NCBI GenBank assembly: GCA_963663135.2
Contig: CAXXRM010000005.1
Span: forward strand, 2,108,001 to 2,172,000
Direction: 5' to 3'
Length of the DNA stretch: 64,000 bases
From: Io17-Chloro-G2 sp963663135
GTDB taxonomy: Bacteria; Chloroflexota; Dehalococcoidia; Lucifugimonadales; UBA3495
Part shown: positions 1 to 8,615 of the stretch, piece after piece
Position numbering within the stretch: the stretch's first letter is position 1
Layout of the letters: each line of letters begins with the position of its first letter
Position numbers and translations under genes: made by a program
The notes under the pieces: generated by a model
What the model was told of the DNA's origin: nothing
What the model saw: only the letters and a program-made list of their open reading frames with translations
Databases searched by the model: none

Positions 1-176
1 GGCCCGTGAAATATTGCGAAAGACTCCCGGCAATCCTGCCGGGAAAGCCGGCAGGCATCCGCTGACCGGCGCGGCCTCAATTATAGCAGGATACGCCGAA
101 CCCGCCCCCGGAGACGCGGCCGGTGGACGGCCGCCGGGCCGGGTCCTTCATTCCCTAACCATGTCGGACGACAGCC

Positions 177-447
177 AGGGCTCTGGATTCCCGCTGCGGC
201 GAGAATGACGGGGGCTGGCAGAACATTCCGCCCCACGTGGGCCCGCTGGCAGGACCGAGTTCGTCCAGGCAAAGGGTTCTGGATTCCCGTTGCGACGGGA
301 ATGACGGGGCTGGGGCTCCGGATTCCCGCGGCGGCGAGAATGACGGGGGCTGGCGGGAACATTCCGCCCCACGTGGGCCCGTTGGCATGAGCGAGTTCGT
401 CCAAGCAAAGGGCTCTGGATTCCCGTTGCGACGGGAATGACGGGGGA
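177..447. repeat. Cluster of four REP-like repeats in a tandem array
   Basis: Four copies of a motif of about 35 bp reading roughly GGGCTCTGGATTCCCG then TGCGGCGAGAATGACGGG start near 177, 274, 316 and 409. Each can fold because ATTCCCGC pairs with GCGAGAAT through G-T wobbles. A larger unit is also duplicated in tandem: the stretch beginning ACATTCCGCCCCACGTGGG recurs at 223 and 359, an offset of 136 bp. The same motif recurs, mostly as inverted pairs, at 6934-7100, 19669-19830 and 46446-46605. The stretch lies upstream of the gene at 567 and I see no credible gene in it. Confidence 0.8.
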
Positions 448-485
448 GGGTGGGGGCGCCGGGAGCAACGGGGGCGGTCCGCGAC

Positions 486-512
486 TTGACAAGCACGGCC
501 CCTTGTTAGACT
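486..512 (+). promoter_or_regulatory. Candidate sigma-70-like promoter
   Basis: A perfect -35 box TTGACA (486-491) is followed by TAGACT (507-512). The 15-bp spacer is short, so this is tentative. It would drive the LLM oxidoreductase gene starting at 567. Confidence 0.35.
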
Positions 513-566
513 GTGTAAACCTAGCGGAATAGCCGCGACAAGGCTGAACATCAGGACTGGTGTCAG

Positions 567-1536
567 ATGGCCGAGGCTTCAACTGTTCCTTTCGGCGTTC
601 CCTTCGGAATCGCCGTTCCCCAGATTTTTCTGGACACACCGATAGATATGGACCTGGTGCGCCGGTTCGCGATCAGGGCGGAGGAGCTTGACTACCATAG
701 CTTGTGGGTCCAAGAGCGGATAATCGGCGCAGACCCCGCCCTGGAACCCGTTGGGCTGATGAATTACCTGGCTGCCCTGACCAACAGGGTCAAGCTGGGC
801 AGCGCCATGATAATAGCCACCACCCGCAACCCGGTGCACCTGGCAAAGTCCTTCAGTTCATTGGACCAAATCAGCCGGGGGAAGGCTGATCATCGGCGTC
901 AGCCTGGGTGGCCGTCCGGAGCAATACCAGTTGCTGGACGGCCCATCGGAGCAGCGTCCGGGGAGCAGGGCCAGGCACTTCAGGGAAAGCCTGGCGGTTA
1001 TGAAAGCCCTGTGGACGCAACAGGAAGCCCACTTCAACGGGGAGTTCTGGCAACTTACGGGGCAGACGCTGGAGCCGCGGCCAGTGCAGAAGCCCCATCC
1101 CCCTATATGGTTCGGCGGGCGGCATCCCCAAGGATTGCGACGCGCCGCCCAATTGGGGGAAGGCTGGATGGGAGCCGGATCCACCAGCACCCAGCAGTTC
1201 CGGGAACACGTGGCGATCATCCATGAGGAGCTGGATTCCCGGGGCCGGGACCCTGCATCTTTTTCCTTCGCCAAGAGGGTATACGTGGCGCTGGACCCGG
1301 AATCCTCCCGCGCCGAAACACGCCTCAGGGAATTCTTCGGCGGTCACTACAACAACGCCGACATGGCGGCCAACGTTGCAGTGTGGGGCAATGCCGAGGA
1401 ATGCGCCCGAGGCCTGGCCGAGGTGCTGCAGGCAGGGGCCCAAATGTTGATGCTGAATCCGGTGTTCGATTATATGGAGCACCTGGAGGCCTTGCCGGAA
1501 GTGGTGGCAATGGCCTCGGAAAGAGCCCGAAAATAA
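567..1536 (+). pseudogene. LLM class flavin-dependent oxidoreductase, frameshifted
   Basis: This encodes a luciferase-like, F420/FMN-dependent oxidoreductase of about 320 residues (TIM-barrel family). The first part, through the QISRG segment near 875, is in the frame of the ATG at 567. The rest (RLIIGVSLGG onward, then KPHPPIWFGG and the C-terminal GAQMLMLNP region) continues one base out of phase. The junction lies in a G/A-rich run at 877-885, where one surplus base would explain it. Family sequences normally read RGR(L/F)xxGVGxG across this point. Both halves keep family-like sequence right up to the shift, so it is either a recent mutation or a sequencing/assembly error. The CapA-like gene starts 20 bp downstream. 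Confidence 0.75.
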
Positions 1537-1556
1537 CCGCGTAGCACGGGGGGCCG

Positions 1557-2906
1557 ATGATATACAACGCCCAACGCCGGGACATATCCATTGCCGTGGC
1601 GGGCGACGCCATGATCACCCGCCGCATGAAGGCCTTCAACGAGGAAAATTTCCTGAAGCTAACCCACATCCTCAAGCAGGCCGACGTTTCCGTGGCCAAC
1701 CTGGAGATGCTGTTCCACGACTACGAGAGCAGCTGGCAATGGAGCGGCGCGACCTACACCCGGTCGGATCCCAAGAACCTGGATGAGCTGAAGTGGATGG
1801 GCATCGACGCCGTAACCACGGCCAACAATCACTCCTTCGACTTCTCTGAAGGCGGTTTCCTGACCACCCTGGACCACTGCCGGGAGATAGACCTGCCCAC
1901 TGCCGGGGGCGGGCACGACATTGACCAAGCGCGTTCGCCGGCCTACGTGGACTCTCCGCGGGGGCTGGTGGCCGTGATGTCGGCCACCAGCACTTTCAGC
2001 GAGCAGTCCCGGGCCGGCCCTGGCCGCCCGGATTTCCCGGGCCGCCCCGGAGTGAACGCGCTGCGCCACCAAGTGACGCACCAAGTGCAGCGGGACGTTT
2101 TCGAGGCGCTTCAAAAAGCCAACCGGGAATTGGGCTACGGCGACGTGATGGAGGCGACCCGGGCGTTTGGCTTCAGGGGCAACGAAGACCCGGTGGACCA
2201 CGCCACCGAGGTGGAATTTCTGGAGAACAAGTTCCTGTTAGGGGAGGAGTTTGCCAGAAATACTTCGGCCGACCAAGGCGACATGACCGGCATCGGCAAC
2301 TGGATCAGGGGAGCGCAAAAGCAGGCCGATTGGACTATCTACGGCGTCCATTGCCACGAGAGCGGGGAGACCGGGGAGTTTCACGGAAGCACCAGGGTTT
2401 CTCCTCCCCAGTTCCTGGAGGAGTTCGCCCGCTGGACCATTGACGAGGGTTGCGCCCTGTTTGCCGGCCACGGACCCCACTTCCTGAGGGGCATAGAGAT
2501 TTACAAGAACCGGCCCATTTTTTACAGCCTGGGCAACTTCATCTTCCAGAACGAAAGCGTCCTGCGCCTGCCCGACGAAGCCTACCGGCGCTTCGGATTG
2601 GGTTACGACCAGACACCCGGAGACTACCTGGACACCAGGTCAGGGGGAGGGACAAGGGCCTTTGCCGGCGATCCGGTGTTCTGGCAAAGCGTTGTTGCCG
2701 TCTGCAACTATGCCGGGGGAGACCTGAAAGAGGTGCTGCTTTATCCCATCGAAATGGGTCACGGGCTGCCCATACCGCAACGGGGCCGCCCGGTCCTGTC
2801 CGAGGGCCCCATGGCCCGAGAAATCCTGACCTGGCTTCAAGAAGTGTCGAGGCCCTACGGCACCGAGATTTCCATTGAAGGCGACCTAGGAGTCATCCGG
2901 GTGTAG
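1557..2906 (+). CDS. CapA family protein (poly-gamma-glutamate synthesis-type metallophosphatase fold)
   Basis: This 449-residue protein has the hallmarks of the PGA_cap/CapA family: an N-terminal AVAGDAM motif, VANLE, the metal-site motif ANNHSFDF around residue 85, GHGPH near residue 305, and YSLGNFIF near residue 325. CapA domains adopt a calcineurin-like fold. In Bacillus CapA takes part in poly-gamma-glutamate capsule formation, but most environmental homologues lie outside capsule operons and have unknown substrates. No signal peptide is visible. The gene follows the LLM oxidoreductase by 20 bp and precedes a beta-propeller gene, which suggests a catabolic rather than capsule context. 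Confidence 0.8.
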   Translation: MIYNAQRRDISIAVAGDAMITRRMKAFNEENFLKLTHILKQADVSVANLEMLFHDYESSWQWSGATYTRSDPKNLDELKWMGIDAVTTANNHSFDFSEGGFLTTLDHCREIDLPTAGGGHDIDQARSPAYVDSPRGLVAVMSATSTFSEQSRAGPGRPDFPGRPGVNALRHQVTHQVQRDVFEALQKANRELGYGDVMEATRAFGFRGNEDPVDHATEVEFLENKFLLGEEFARNTSADQGDMTGIGNWIRGAQKQADWTIYGVHCHESGETGEFHGSTRVSPPQFLEEFARWTIDEGCALFAGHGPHFLRGIEIYKNRPIFYSLGNFIFQNESVLRLPDEAYRRFGLGYDQTPGDYLDTRSGGGTRAFAGDPVFWQSVVAVCNYAGGDLKEVLLYPIEMGHGLPIPQRGRPVLSEGPMAREILTWLQEVSRPYGTEISIEGDLGVIRV

Positions 2907-2956
2907 CGTCTGGAACTGAATCCGCAGAACACAGAATCTGCACACCGCGGGGCAGC

Positions 2957-2999
2957 CCTATTTGAGACACCCCTATTTGAGAGACCCTATTCGAGAGAC
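2957..2999 (+). repeat. Three imperfect tandem repeats upstream of the propeller gene
   Basis: CCCTATTTGAGA occurs three times with small changes (CCCTATTTGAGACA, CCCTATTTGAGAGA, CCCTATTCGAGAGA) at 14-15 bp spacing, immediately before the ribosome binding site of the gene at 3015. This could be a repeated protein-binding site or slippage product. Confidence 0.7.
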
Positions 3000-3014
3000 G
3001 AGCAGGAGTTGGAA

Positions 3015-3896
3015 ATGACCACCGTAGGGACCGGCAAATACACCTATGAAGTGAACGAGGGCTGGGCCGAGCTTCCGGAGGGGGAGTCGTTCGGAATGGT
3101 GAGCGCCGTCGCCACCGATTCCCAGGACCGGCTCTACGCCTTCCAGCGCAAGGACCCGCCGGTGGTGATTTTCGACCGGGACGGGAATTTCGCTGGCTCC
3201 TGGGGCAACGGGTCGTTCCTGTCACCCCATGGAATCTACATCGAAGACGACGTTATGTACGTCACGGATCGGGACAGCTCGGTTTGCCTGGTGTATACCC
3301 TGGACGGCAAACCGATCCAGATGCTGGGACGCCACGGCGTTCACTCCGACACCGGCTGCGAGGTGCCCGCAGACCTGGTGCCGAGAGCAGCGGGGCCGTT
3401 CAACTACCCCAGCGAGCTGGTTCCCGCCCCCAACGGAGATCTGTACGTCTCCGACGGCTACCGGAACGCCCGGGTGCATCGCTTTTCCATTGAGGGTCAA
3501 CTTAAGAAGTCGTGGGGGGAACCGGGCAAGGTCGAGCCGAACCAGTTTCACCTGCCTCACAGCCTGATAGTGGGCAAGGACGGCACGGTGTACGTGTGCG
3601 ACCGGGAAAACCACCGGATACAGGTGTTTTCCGCCGACGGAGAGTTCCTGTCCATCTGGGACGATATAAAGCGGCCCATGGACATATCGATTGACCGGGA
3701 CGGGATGTTCCACGTCAGCGAAGGTGTGGTTGACGACGCTTCAGCCCGGTTCAGCGTGCTGGATGGCGAGGGCAAGGTGCTGAGCCGTTTCGAAATCAGG
3801 GGTTCCGGGCACGGCAGTTGGGTTGACGCCCACGGAGACATTTACGCGGTGTTGCCTGCTCCGGAAGGCGTAACCAAGCTGATTCGTCAAACCTAA
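3015..3896 (+). CDS. NHL-repeat beta-propeller protein
   Basis: This 293-residue protein is built from repeated blades of the NHL/6-bladed propeller type, visible as segments such as DSQDRLYAFQ, PHGIYIEDDVMYVTD, NGDLYVSDGYRNARVH and DGTVYVCDRENHRIQVF. It resembles the lyase half of peptidyl-alpha-hydroxyglycine enzymes and many NHL proteins annotated only by fold. I chose the ATG at 3015 because CAGGAG lies 7-8 bases upstream; a TTG at 3009 is in frame but too close to it. No signal peptide is seen. It sits between a CapA-like gene and an SDR dehydrogenase on the same strand, so a metabolic rather than structural role is plausible. The substrate is unknown. Confidence 0.8.
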   Translation: MTTVGTGKYTYEVNEGWAELPEGESFGMVSAVATDSQDRLYAFQRKDPPVVIFDRDGNFAGSWGNGSFLSPHGIYIEDDVMYVTDRDSSVCLVYTLDGKPIQMLGRHGVHSDTGCEVPADLVPRAAGPFNYPSELVPAPNGDLYVSDGYRNARVHRFSIEGQLKKSWGEPGKVEPNQFHLPHSLIVGKDGTVYVCDRENHRIQVFSADGEFLSIWDDIKRPMDISIDRDGMFHVSEGVVDDASARFSVLDGEGKVLSRFEIRGSGHGSWVDAHGDIYAVLPAPEGVTKLIRQT

Positions 3897-3920
3897 GCGA
3901 GGCCGTATCAGGGAGAACAG

Positions 3921-4748
3921 ATGCAATCCAGACTATTGGAAGGGAAGGTCGCGCTGGTGACCGGCGCCGGAAGTCCCATCGGCCTTGGCCGCAACATGGC
4001 GGAAGCCTTGGTGCAGGCCGGAGCCAGGGTCGCCTTGATGGACGTCAACCGGGACTGGTTGGAAGAGTCGGCCAACGACCTGAGGGAGATTGGCGGGGAT
4101 GACTGCGTTCTAACCATCGAACGGGACGTTTCGAACTCCGAGGACGCCGAAGAGGCGGTCAGTTCCACGATAGCAGGACTGGGAGGGCTTCACATCCTGG
4201 TCAATAATGCCGGCACCAACGCCCACAAGTGGGGCGCGCCGGGTCCTAACTTCTGGGATATTACTCCCGAAATCTGGACCAAGGTGATGTCAATCAACCT
4301 GAACGGCCCGTTTTTCATGGCCCGGGCCGCGGTGTCGCACATGAGGGCGCAGGGCTGGGGCCGGATCATCGGCGTGACCACCAGCATGGACACGATGATC
4401 CGCCAAATGGGCACCCCTTATGGACCGTCCAAGGCGGGCCACGAGGCCCTGATCGCCGCCATGGCCGGGGAGTTGGAAGGCGCCGGGGTTACCGCCAACG
4501 TGTTGGTTCCCGGCGGCAGGACCAACACCAACCTGCTGCCGGAAGACCCCAACGACGACCGCTCCGGGATTATCCAACCCGAGGTTATGCGGGAACCGGT
4601 GGTCTGGCTGTGCTCGGACGAGGCCGGAAATATCAATGGCCGGCGTTTCATTGCCCAGAATTGGGACGCAAGCCTGCCCCTGGATCAACGGTTGGAAAGG
4701 TGCAGCGCACCAGCGGCCTGGCCGCAGCTGGGCCGGAATTTTTCCTAG
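3921..4748 (+). CDS. SDR family NAD(P)-dependent oxidoreductase
   Basis: A classical short-chain dehydrogenase/reductase of 275 residues. The Rossmann glycine motif TGAGSPIGLG is at residues 15-24, the NNAG motif near 95, and the catalytic tyrosine and lysine in YGPSK near 170. These enzymes oxidise or reduce an alcohol/ketone pair with NAD(P)(H). The gene starts 24 bp after the propeller gene and ends 49 bp before a flavin-dependent oxidoreductase, all on the plus strand, so a small catabolic operon (about 1557-5868) is likely. The alcohol or ketone substrate cannot be read from the sequence. Confidence 0.9.
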   Translation: MQSRLLEGKVALVTGAGSPIGLGRNMAEALVQAGARVALMDVNRDWLEESANDLREIGGDDCVLTIERDVSNSEDAEEAVSSTIAGLGGLHILVNNAGTNAHKWGAPGPNFWDITPEIWTKVMSINLNGPFFMARAAVSHMRAQGWGRIIGVTTSMDTMIRQMGTPYGPSKAGHEALIAAMAGELEGAGVTANVLVPGGRTNTNLLPEDPNDDRSGIIQPEVMREPVVWLCSDEAGNINGRRFIAQNWDASLPLDQRLERCSAPAAWPQLGRNFS

Positions 4749-4797
4749 ACCGGCGGTAAGGACTCCCGGCACCACCCCGACCGTGAGGTGATTGAAT

Positions 4798-5868
4798 ATG
4801 GCTAATCTACAATTCGGAATCTGGGACTCATTCGGAGCCGAAACCATGTCCCGCGCGCCGGTGGCCGCCGACGTCTACCGGGAGCACATCGGCGAAGCAA
4901 AGCTGGGTGAGGAATTAGGCTACGAATACTATTTCATCATCGAGCACCAAAACTCGGCGGTGGGCCAGATTTCGGCCCCAAACGTGTTTCTGTGCGCCCT
5001 GGCCCAACACACCAGCCGCATCAGGATCGGCGCCATGATCTACCAACTGCCCCTGCACAACCCGGTACGGCTGGCCCAGGAAGCGGCAATGCTGGACCAC
5101 CTGTCGCAGGGGAGGTTGGAATTCGGAGCGGGCCTGGGGACCCACGAGCACGAGTTCATGCGCTGGAACCTGGATTTCTCGGAGCGCCGGGAAATGGGCG
5201 CCGAGGCCATGGACATCATTTTGAAAGCCTGGTCCGGGGAAAGCGTGACCCACTGGGGCAAGTTCTGGTCGTTTGACGAAGCGCTTCCCACGCCCCGGCC
5301 TTTTCAGCAACCCCACCCTCCCATCTGGTACGCCTCCCACAGCGTGGCGTCGTTGGAGTATGCGGCCGAGCACAACTTCAACGTGTCCCAAAACCTGGAC
5401 ACTGATGAAGTGATTGCGGAAAAATTCCAACTGTTCCGAGATTCCTGGAAGAAGTGGCAGCACCCGGGTCCGACGCCCCGCACGTTTTTGATGCGGGCGA
5501 TTCACGTTGCCGAGACCGATGAAATTGCCCGGGCAGAGGCGGAAAGACCGCTGCTGGAAGCAGACGGCCTGGGGAGCCGGGGAATCGCCGAAACGCGGAT
5601 CGGCTTCCGGGGCAATCCCGACGTGGAAACCCGCAACGCCCGGGCGCGAGGCACCCGGGAGCAAAGAGCGACCTACGATTGGTGGGTGGACACCGGGGTG
5701 GCCATCGTTGGAAGCCCCGAAACGGTGATTCGCAAGCTGAAGGAGCACCAAAGCTCCATCGGTTACGACTTGTTTTGCGCCAATCACCGAATCGGGACCA
5801 TGTCTTCCGAGACTGCCTTGAAATCCCTCAAGCTGTTCGGCGAGCAGGTAATCCCCGCGTTCTCCTAA
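4798..5868 (+). CDS. LLM class flavin-dependent oxidoreductase
   Basis: This 356-residue luciferase-like monooxygenase-family protein has the typical N-terminal strand LQFGIWDSFG, the segment HHLSQGR-type DHLSQGRLEFGAGLG near residue 110, and the HPPIWY motif near 180. Such enzymes use FMN or F420 to oxidise small organic substrates. The ATG at 4798 is preceded by GAGGTG at 7-base spacing. It ends 18 bp from the convergent gene at 5887. Members of this family are greatly expanded in some marine Chloroflexota, and this window has three. Confidence 0.88.
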   Translation: MANLQFGIWDSFGAETMSRAPVAADVYREHIGEAKLGEELGYEYYFIIEHQNSAVGQISAPNVFLCALAQHTSRIRIGAMIYQLPLHNPVRLAQEAAMLDHLSQGRLEFGAGLGTHEHEFMRWNLDFSERREMGAEAMDIILKAWSGESVTHWGKFWSFDEALPTPRPFQQPHPPIWYASHSVASLEYAAEHNFNVSQNLDTDEVIAEKFQLFRDSWKKWQHPGPTPRTFLMRAIHVAETDEIARAEAERPLLEADGLGSRGIAETRIGFRGNPDVETRNARARGTREQRATYDWWVDTGVAIVGSPETVIRKLKEHQSSIGYDLFCANHRIGTMSSETALKSLKLFGEQVIPAFS

Positions 5869-5886
5869 GCCTCGCGGCGACCAGCC

Positions 5887-6804
5887 CTACCAGACAAACC
5901 TTTCGTCGGTGGTCATCGCTTCCGGGATTATCTTCTGGTCCAGATTGAACTGCATGAAGGTGTCCAGGGTCTTTCGCGAGGCCTCGATGCCGTAGGGCAG
6001 CGGGTCTTCGCCGACGACCTTGCTCAAGTCCAGAATAGTTTGGTCGGCGGGGTTAAGGGTCGCTCCCGAGTGCAGGTGTTCCAGGTAGGGCTTTTTCGCT
6101 TCCTGGAACATGGAGATTAACTCACCGGGCAGCCAGGGATGGCTCGCCAGGTGTTCGTCCTTAACCACCATCATGTGGCTTATCGGGTACAGCCCGGTCT
6201 TTTTGAACCAGTCCGCGTCGGCACCGGCGGCATCGGGGAAGAGCGGGACAATGTCCGGAGAGTCGGTGGGGCCCGCGCCAATGGCCGCATCGATCTCGCC
6301 CGAGATCATCATGGCGTTCAAGTCCTCGTTGGTTGACGACACCACGTTGGCAGGCGGCACGTACTCTGCCACGTGTTCATCCCCGGACAGCACCCACGTT
6401 ACCGAGTTCAAATCGAGGCCATAGGCGGTCTGCAGGATGCCCCGGGCCCAGACGCCGGGCGTTACCGTATAGCCTCGCACTCCGACCCGTCGCCCGGCCA
6501 GGTCGCCCGGCTGTTTGATTCCCGACCGTACGCTGCACGATATAGTCCCGTGGTAGAAGCTGCGCACCAGGAAGATTGGGATTCCCGTCATGGCTTTGCC
6601 GTGGGCCCTGGCGCAAAGGTAGGTGGAGAGGGCCATCTCTGCGAGGTCGAATTCCATGTTCCGGACCATCCGCCGGAAGACGCTGGTGATGGGGGAAATC
6701 TCCACGTGGTCCATCTCGAACTTCTCTGATGTGGCGGCGCCGTTTTTCAAGTCGGTGGTGTATCCGTAGTTGCCGATCGCGGTGCGCATCAACAGATCGG
6801 ACAT
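5887..6804 (-). CDS. NMT1/THI5-like or 4,5-dihydroxyphthalate decarboxylase-like protein
   Basis: A 305-residue protein of the periplasmic-binding-protein fold group that includes ABC substrate-binding proteins and the Pht5-type 4,5-dihydroxyphthalate decarboxylases. Recognisable parts are the LAGRRVGVRGY segment after KQPGDL and a motif of the form GEIDAAIGAGP. No signal peptide or lipobox is present, which favours the cytoplasmic decarboxylase-like branch over a transporter component. The start is well supported: AGGAGG lies 8 bases upstream of the ATG. A near-perfect palindrome lies 25-50 bp upstream (6828-6853). The reaction is not provable from sequence. Confidence 0.7.
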   Translation of the reverse strand: MSDLLMRTAIGNYGYTTDLKNGAATSEKFEMDHVEISPITSVFRRMVRNMEFDLAEMALSTYLCARAHGKAMTGIPIFLVRSFYHGTISCSVRSGIKQPGDLAGRRVGVRGYTVTPGVWARGILQTAYGLDLNSVTWVLSGDEHVAEYVPPANVVSSTNEDLNAMMISGEIDAAIGAGPTDSPDIVPLFPDAAGADADWFKKTGLYPISHMMVVKDEHLASHPWLPGELISMFQEAKKPYLEHLHSGATLNPADQTILDLSKVVGEDPLPYGIEASRKTLDTFMQFNLDQKIIPEAMTTDERFVW

Positions 6805-6827
6805 GTTGTAACCTCCTGAATATTTTT

Positions 6828-6853
6828 AACCGGCGTTATAAGTTATAACCGGT
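6828..6853 (-). promoter_or_regulatory. Palindromic operator-like site
   Basis: GTTATAAGTTATAAC (6835-6849) reads as a palindrome around one central base and is flanked by CCGG on both sides (one extra C on the left). It lies just upstream of the minus-strand gene at 5887-6804, where a repressor or activator would bind. Further ATAACC units occur at about 6880-6915. Confidence 0.55.
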
Positions 6854-6933
6854 CGCCGGCTGGGCGTTATTGTAGCCCATAACCTAGAAGCAGATAACCC
6901 GGAACGCGATAACCGCCGGCCCTTCCCCAGTGT

Positions 6934-7100
6934 TTCTCGCCGCAGCGGCAATCCAGAGCCCTGGTCATGCGCCAAGACGGTTATGCGAACCAAGACGCGC
7001 CGGGCGGACGGGCCGACGTCCCACTTGGACCATTCCTGCAGACCCGCACCAGATTGGATGGGAGAAAGGGCTCTGGATTCCCGCCGCGGCGAGAATGACG
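6934..7100. repeat. REPIN-like element (inverted pair of REP-type repeats)
   Basis: A left copy (6934-6963, reading TTCTCGCCGCAGCGGCAATC then CAGAGCCC) and a right copy (7068-7100, GGGCTCTGGATTCCCG then CCGCGGCGAGAATGACG) face each other across about 100 bp. The arrangement would let a transcript fold into a long hairpin. Equivalent elements are at 19669-19830 and 46446-46605. No open reading frame inside looks real. Confidence 0.7.
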
Positions 7101-7128
7101 GATGGCTTGGTTAAAGCCACCCGTGAGG

Positions 7129-7149
7129 ATGAAAATGGCCTATTTTCAT
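7129..7149. repeat. Short palindromic repeat, unoccupied copy beside the IS110
   Basis: ATGAAAAT-GGCCT-ATTTTCAT is a perfect 8-bp stem. Related sites are at 45823, 46415, 46632 and 46692. A further copy appears split by the IS110 element: left half at 7189-7197, right half at 8620-8628. Confidence 0.7.
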
Positions 7150-7197
7150 AGTAATTGCAGATGGCCTTGCCGAGGCCACGCATGAAGAATGAAAATG

Positions 7198-7391
7198 ACC
7201 CGGCACCGGCCGGCACTAAGGGCGGTCGTCATTGGCGCCGTGAGCCCGCGTGGTAATTTGCCCTGGTGACCGCCAGGAACGCCTGAATGTCGCCCCGTCC
7301 TGACGGGAGCACGCATAATAAAGTCTCGATTATTTCGGTCACCGGCCAGCCGGCAGCCCGCCCAAGGAGACTGAAGATAGGGAGACGCAAG
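7198..7391 (+). ncRNA. Candidate bridge RNA region of the IS110 element
   Basis: In characterised IS110 elements the long non-coding left end is transcribed into a structured bridge RNA with loops that pair to target and donor DNA. This element has about 190 nt of non-coding sequence before the transposase, with several inverted repeats (for example CCGGCACCGGCCGG near 7200 and CACCGGCCAGCCGG near 7339). The call is by position and family knowledge; I could not derive the guide loops by eye. Confidence 0.4.
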
Positions 7392-8615
7392 ATGGAGAGC
7401 ATTATCGAGAGGTGCTGTGGGCTGGACGTGCATAAGAAATCGGTGGTGGCCTGTGCCATCACGCCGGAGGTCCAAGAGGTCCGCACCTTCAGAACCATGA
7501 CCAGGGACCTGCTGGCGTTGGCCGATTGGCTTAAGGACCACCGGGTGACCCATGTGGCCATGGAGAGCACCGGGGTCTACTGGAAGCCGGTCTACAACCT
7601 GTTGGAGGACGAGTTTAGCGTCTGGGTGGTCAACGCCCATCACATGAAGGCCGTGCCGGGGCGCAAGACCGACGTGAAGGATGCCGAGTGGATCGCGGAC
7701 CTGCTGCGCCACGGTCTGTTGCGTTCCAGCTTCATTCCGGGCCGGCCCCAGCGGGAACTGCGGGAGTTGACCCGCTACCGGCGCAGCCTGGTTCAGGAGC
7801 GCACCAGGGAGGCCAACCGGATCCAAAAAGTGCTGGAAGGGGCCAACGTCAAGCTGGGGTCGGTGGCCACCGACGTGCTGGGGGTATCGGGGCGGGCCAT
7901 GCTGAAGGCCCTGTCCGAGGGGGAGGAAGACCCCAAGGCGCTGGCGGAGTTGGCCCGGGGGCGGCTGAGGGAGAAGCGAGAGGAACTGGAGGAGGCCCTG
8001 CGGGGCCTGATGGGGCCGCATCAGCGCTTCATGCTGGCCATCCAACTGGACCGCCTCAACTGCCTGGACGGGCAGATCGAGACCCTGGATCTGGAGGTGG
8101 CCCGGCGGGTGGACCCTTTTGAGGAGACGGTGGCGGCGGTGGACACCATCCCGGGGATCGGACGGCGCACCGCCGAGGTCATCGTGGCGGAGATGGGCAC
8201 GGACATGAGCCGGTTTCCCAGTGCGGGTCACCTGGCTTCCTGGGCCGGGGTGTGTCCAGGGAACAACCGGAGCGCGGAGAAGCATAAGCGCGCTCCCACC
8301 AAGAAGGGCAACGGCTGGCTGAAGGCGGCTTTGGTGGAGGCGGCCAAGTCCGCAGGGCGCACCAAGACCTATCTCGGGGCCCAGTACCACCGGCTGGCCC
8401 GGCGCATCGGGGCCAACCGGGCCGCCATGGCGGTTGCCCACTCTATCGCGGTCATCCTCTACCAGGTTATCAAGACTGGAAAGCCCTTCGCCGATCTGGG
8501 CCACCGCTACTTCGAAGAGCGCGACCGCGCCGCCATCGCCCGCCGGTCGGTCCGCCAACTCGAACGCCTCGGTTACAAAATAACTCTGGAAGTCCCCGCC
8601 CCCCAAGCCGCCTGA
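7392..8615 (+). CDS. IS110-family transposase (DEDD recombinase)
   Basis: This 407-residue protein has an N-terminal RuvC-like DEDD domain (CGLDVHKKSVVAC near residue 10, MESTGVYWKPVY near 57, KTDVKDAEWIADLLRHG near 95). A C-terminal transposase_20 domain follows with IPGIGRRTAEVIVAEMG and the catalytic-serine region SAGHLASWAGVCPGNN. A coiled-coil-like charged stretch lies between them. Length and motif order match full-length IS110 recombinases, and no frameshift is seen, so the element may still be active. The ATG at 7392 follows a GGGAG stretch; an in-frame GTG-type extension to 7287 would run into the presumed RNA-coding left end. Confidence 0.93.
   Translation: MESIIERCCGLDVHKKSVVACAITPEVQEVRTFRTMTRDLLALADWLKDHRVTHVAMESTGVYWKPVYNLLEDEFSVWVVNAHHMKAVPGRKTDVKDAEWIADLLRHGLLRSSFIPGRPQRELRELTRYRRSLVQERTREANRIQKVLEGANVKLGSVATDVLGVSGRAMLKALSEGEEDPKALAELARGRLREKREELEEALRGLMGPHQRFMLAIQLDRLNCLDGQIETLDLEVARRVDPFEETVAAVDTIPGIGRRTAEVIVAEMGTDMSRFPSAGHLASWAGVCPGNNRSAEKHKRAPTKKGNGWLKAALVEAAKSAGRTKTYLGAQYHRLARRIGANRAAMAVAHSIAVILYQVIKTGKPFADLGHRYFEERDRAAIARRSVRQLERLGYKITLEVPAPQAA

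Noticed and set aside
14..208. 64-codon frame at the window start
   Set aside because: It runs into the REP-like repeat and has no ribosome binding site or recognisable motif.
177..447. Regularly repeated motif suggestive of a CRISPR array
   Set aside because: Spacing is irregular (about 40-135 bp), repeats are themselves imperfect hairpins found elsewhere as inverted pairs, and there are no cas genes.
7146..8606. 486-codon open frame on the minus strand
   Set aside because: It is the antisense shadow of the IS110 transposase; its product has no recognisable motif, and the plus-strand frame has the full family sequence.
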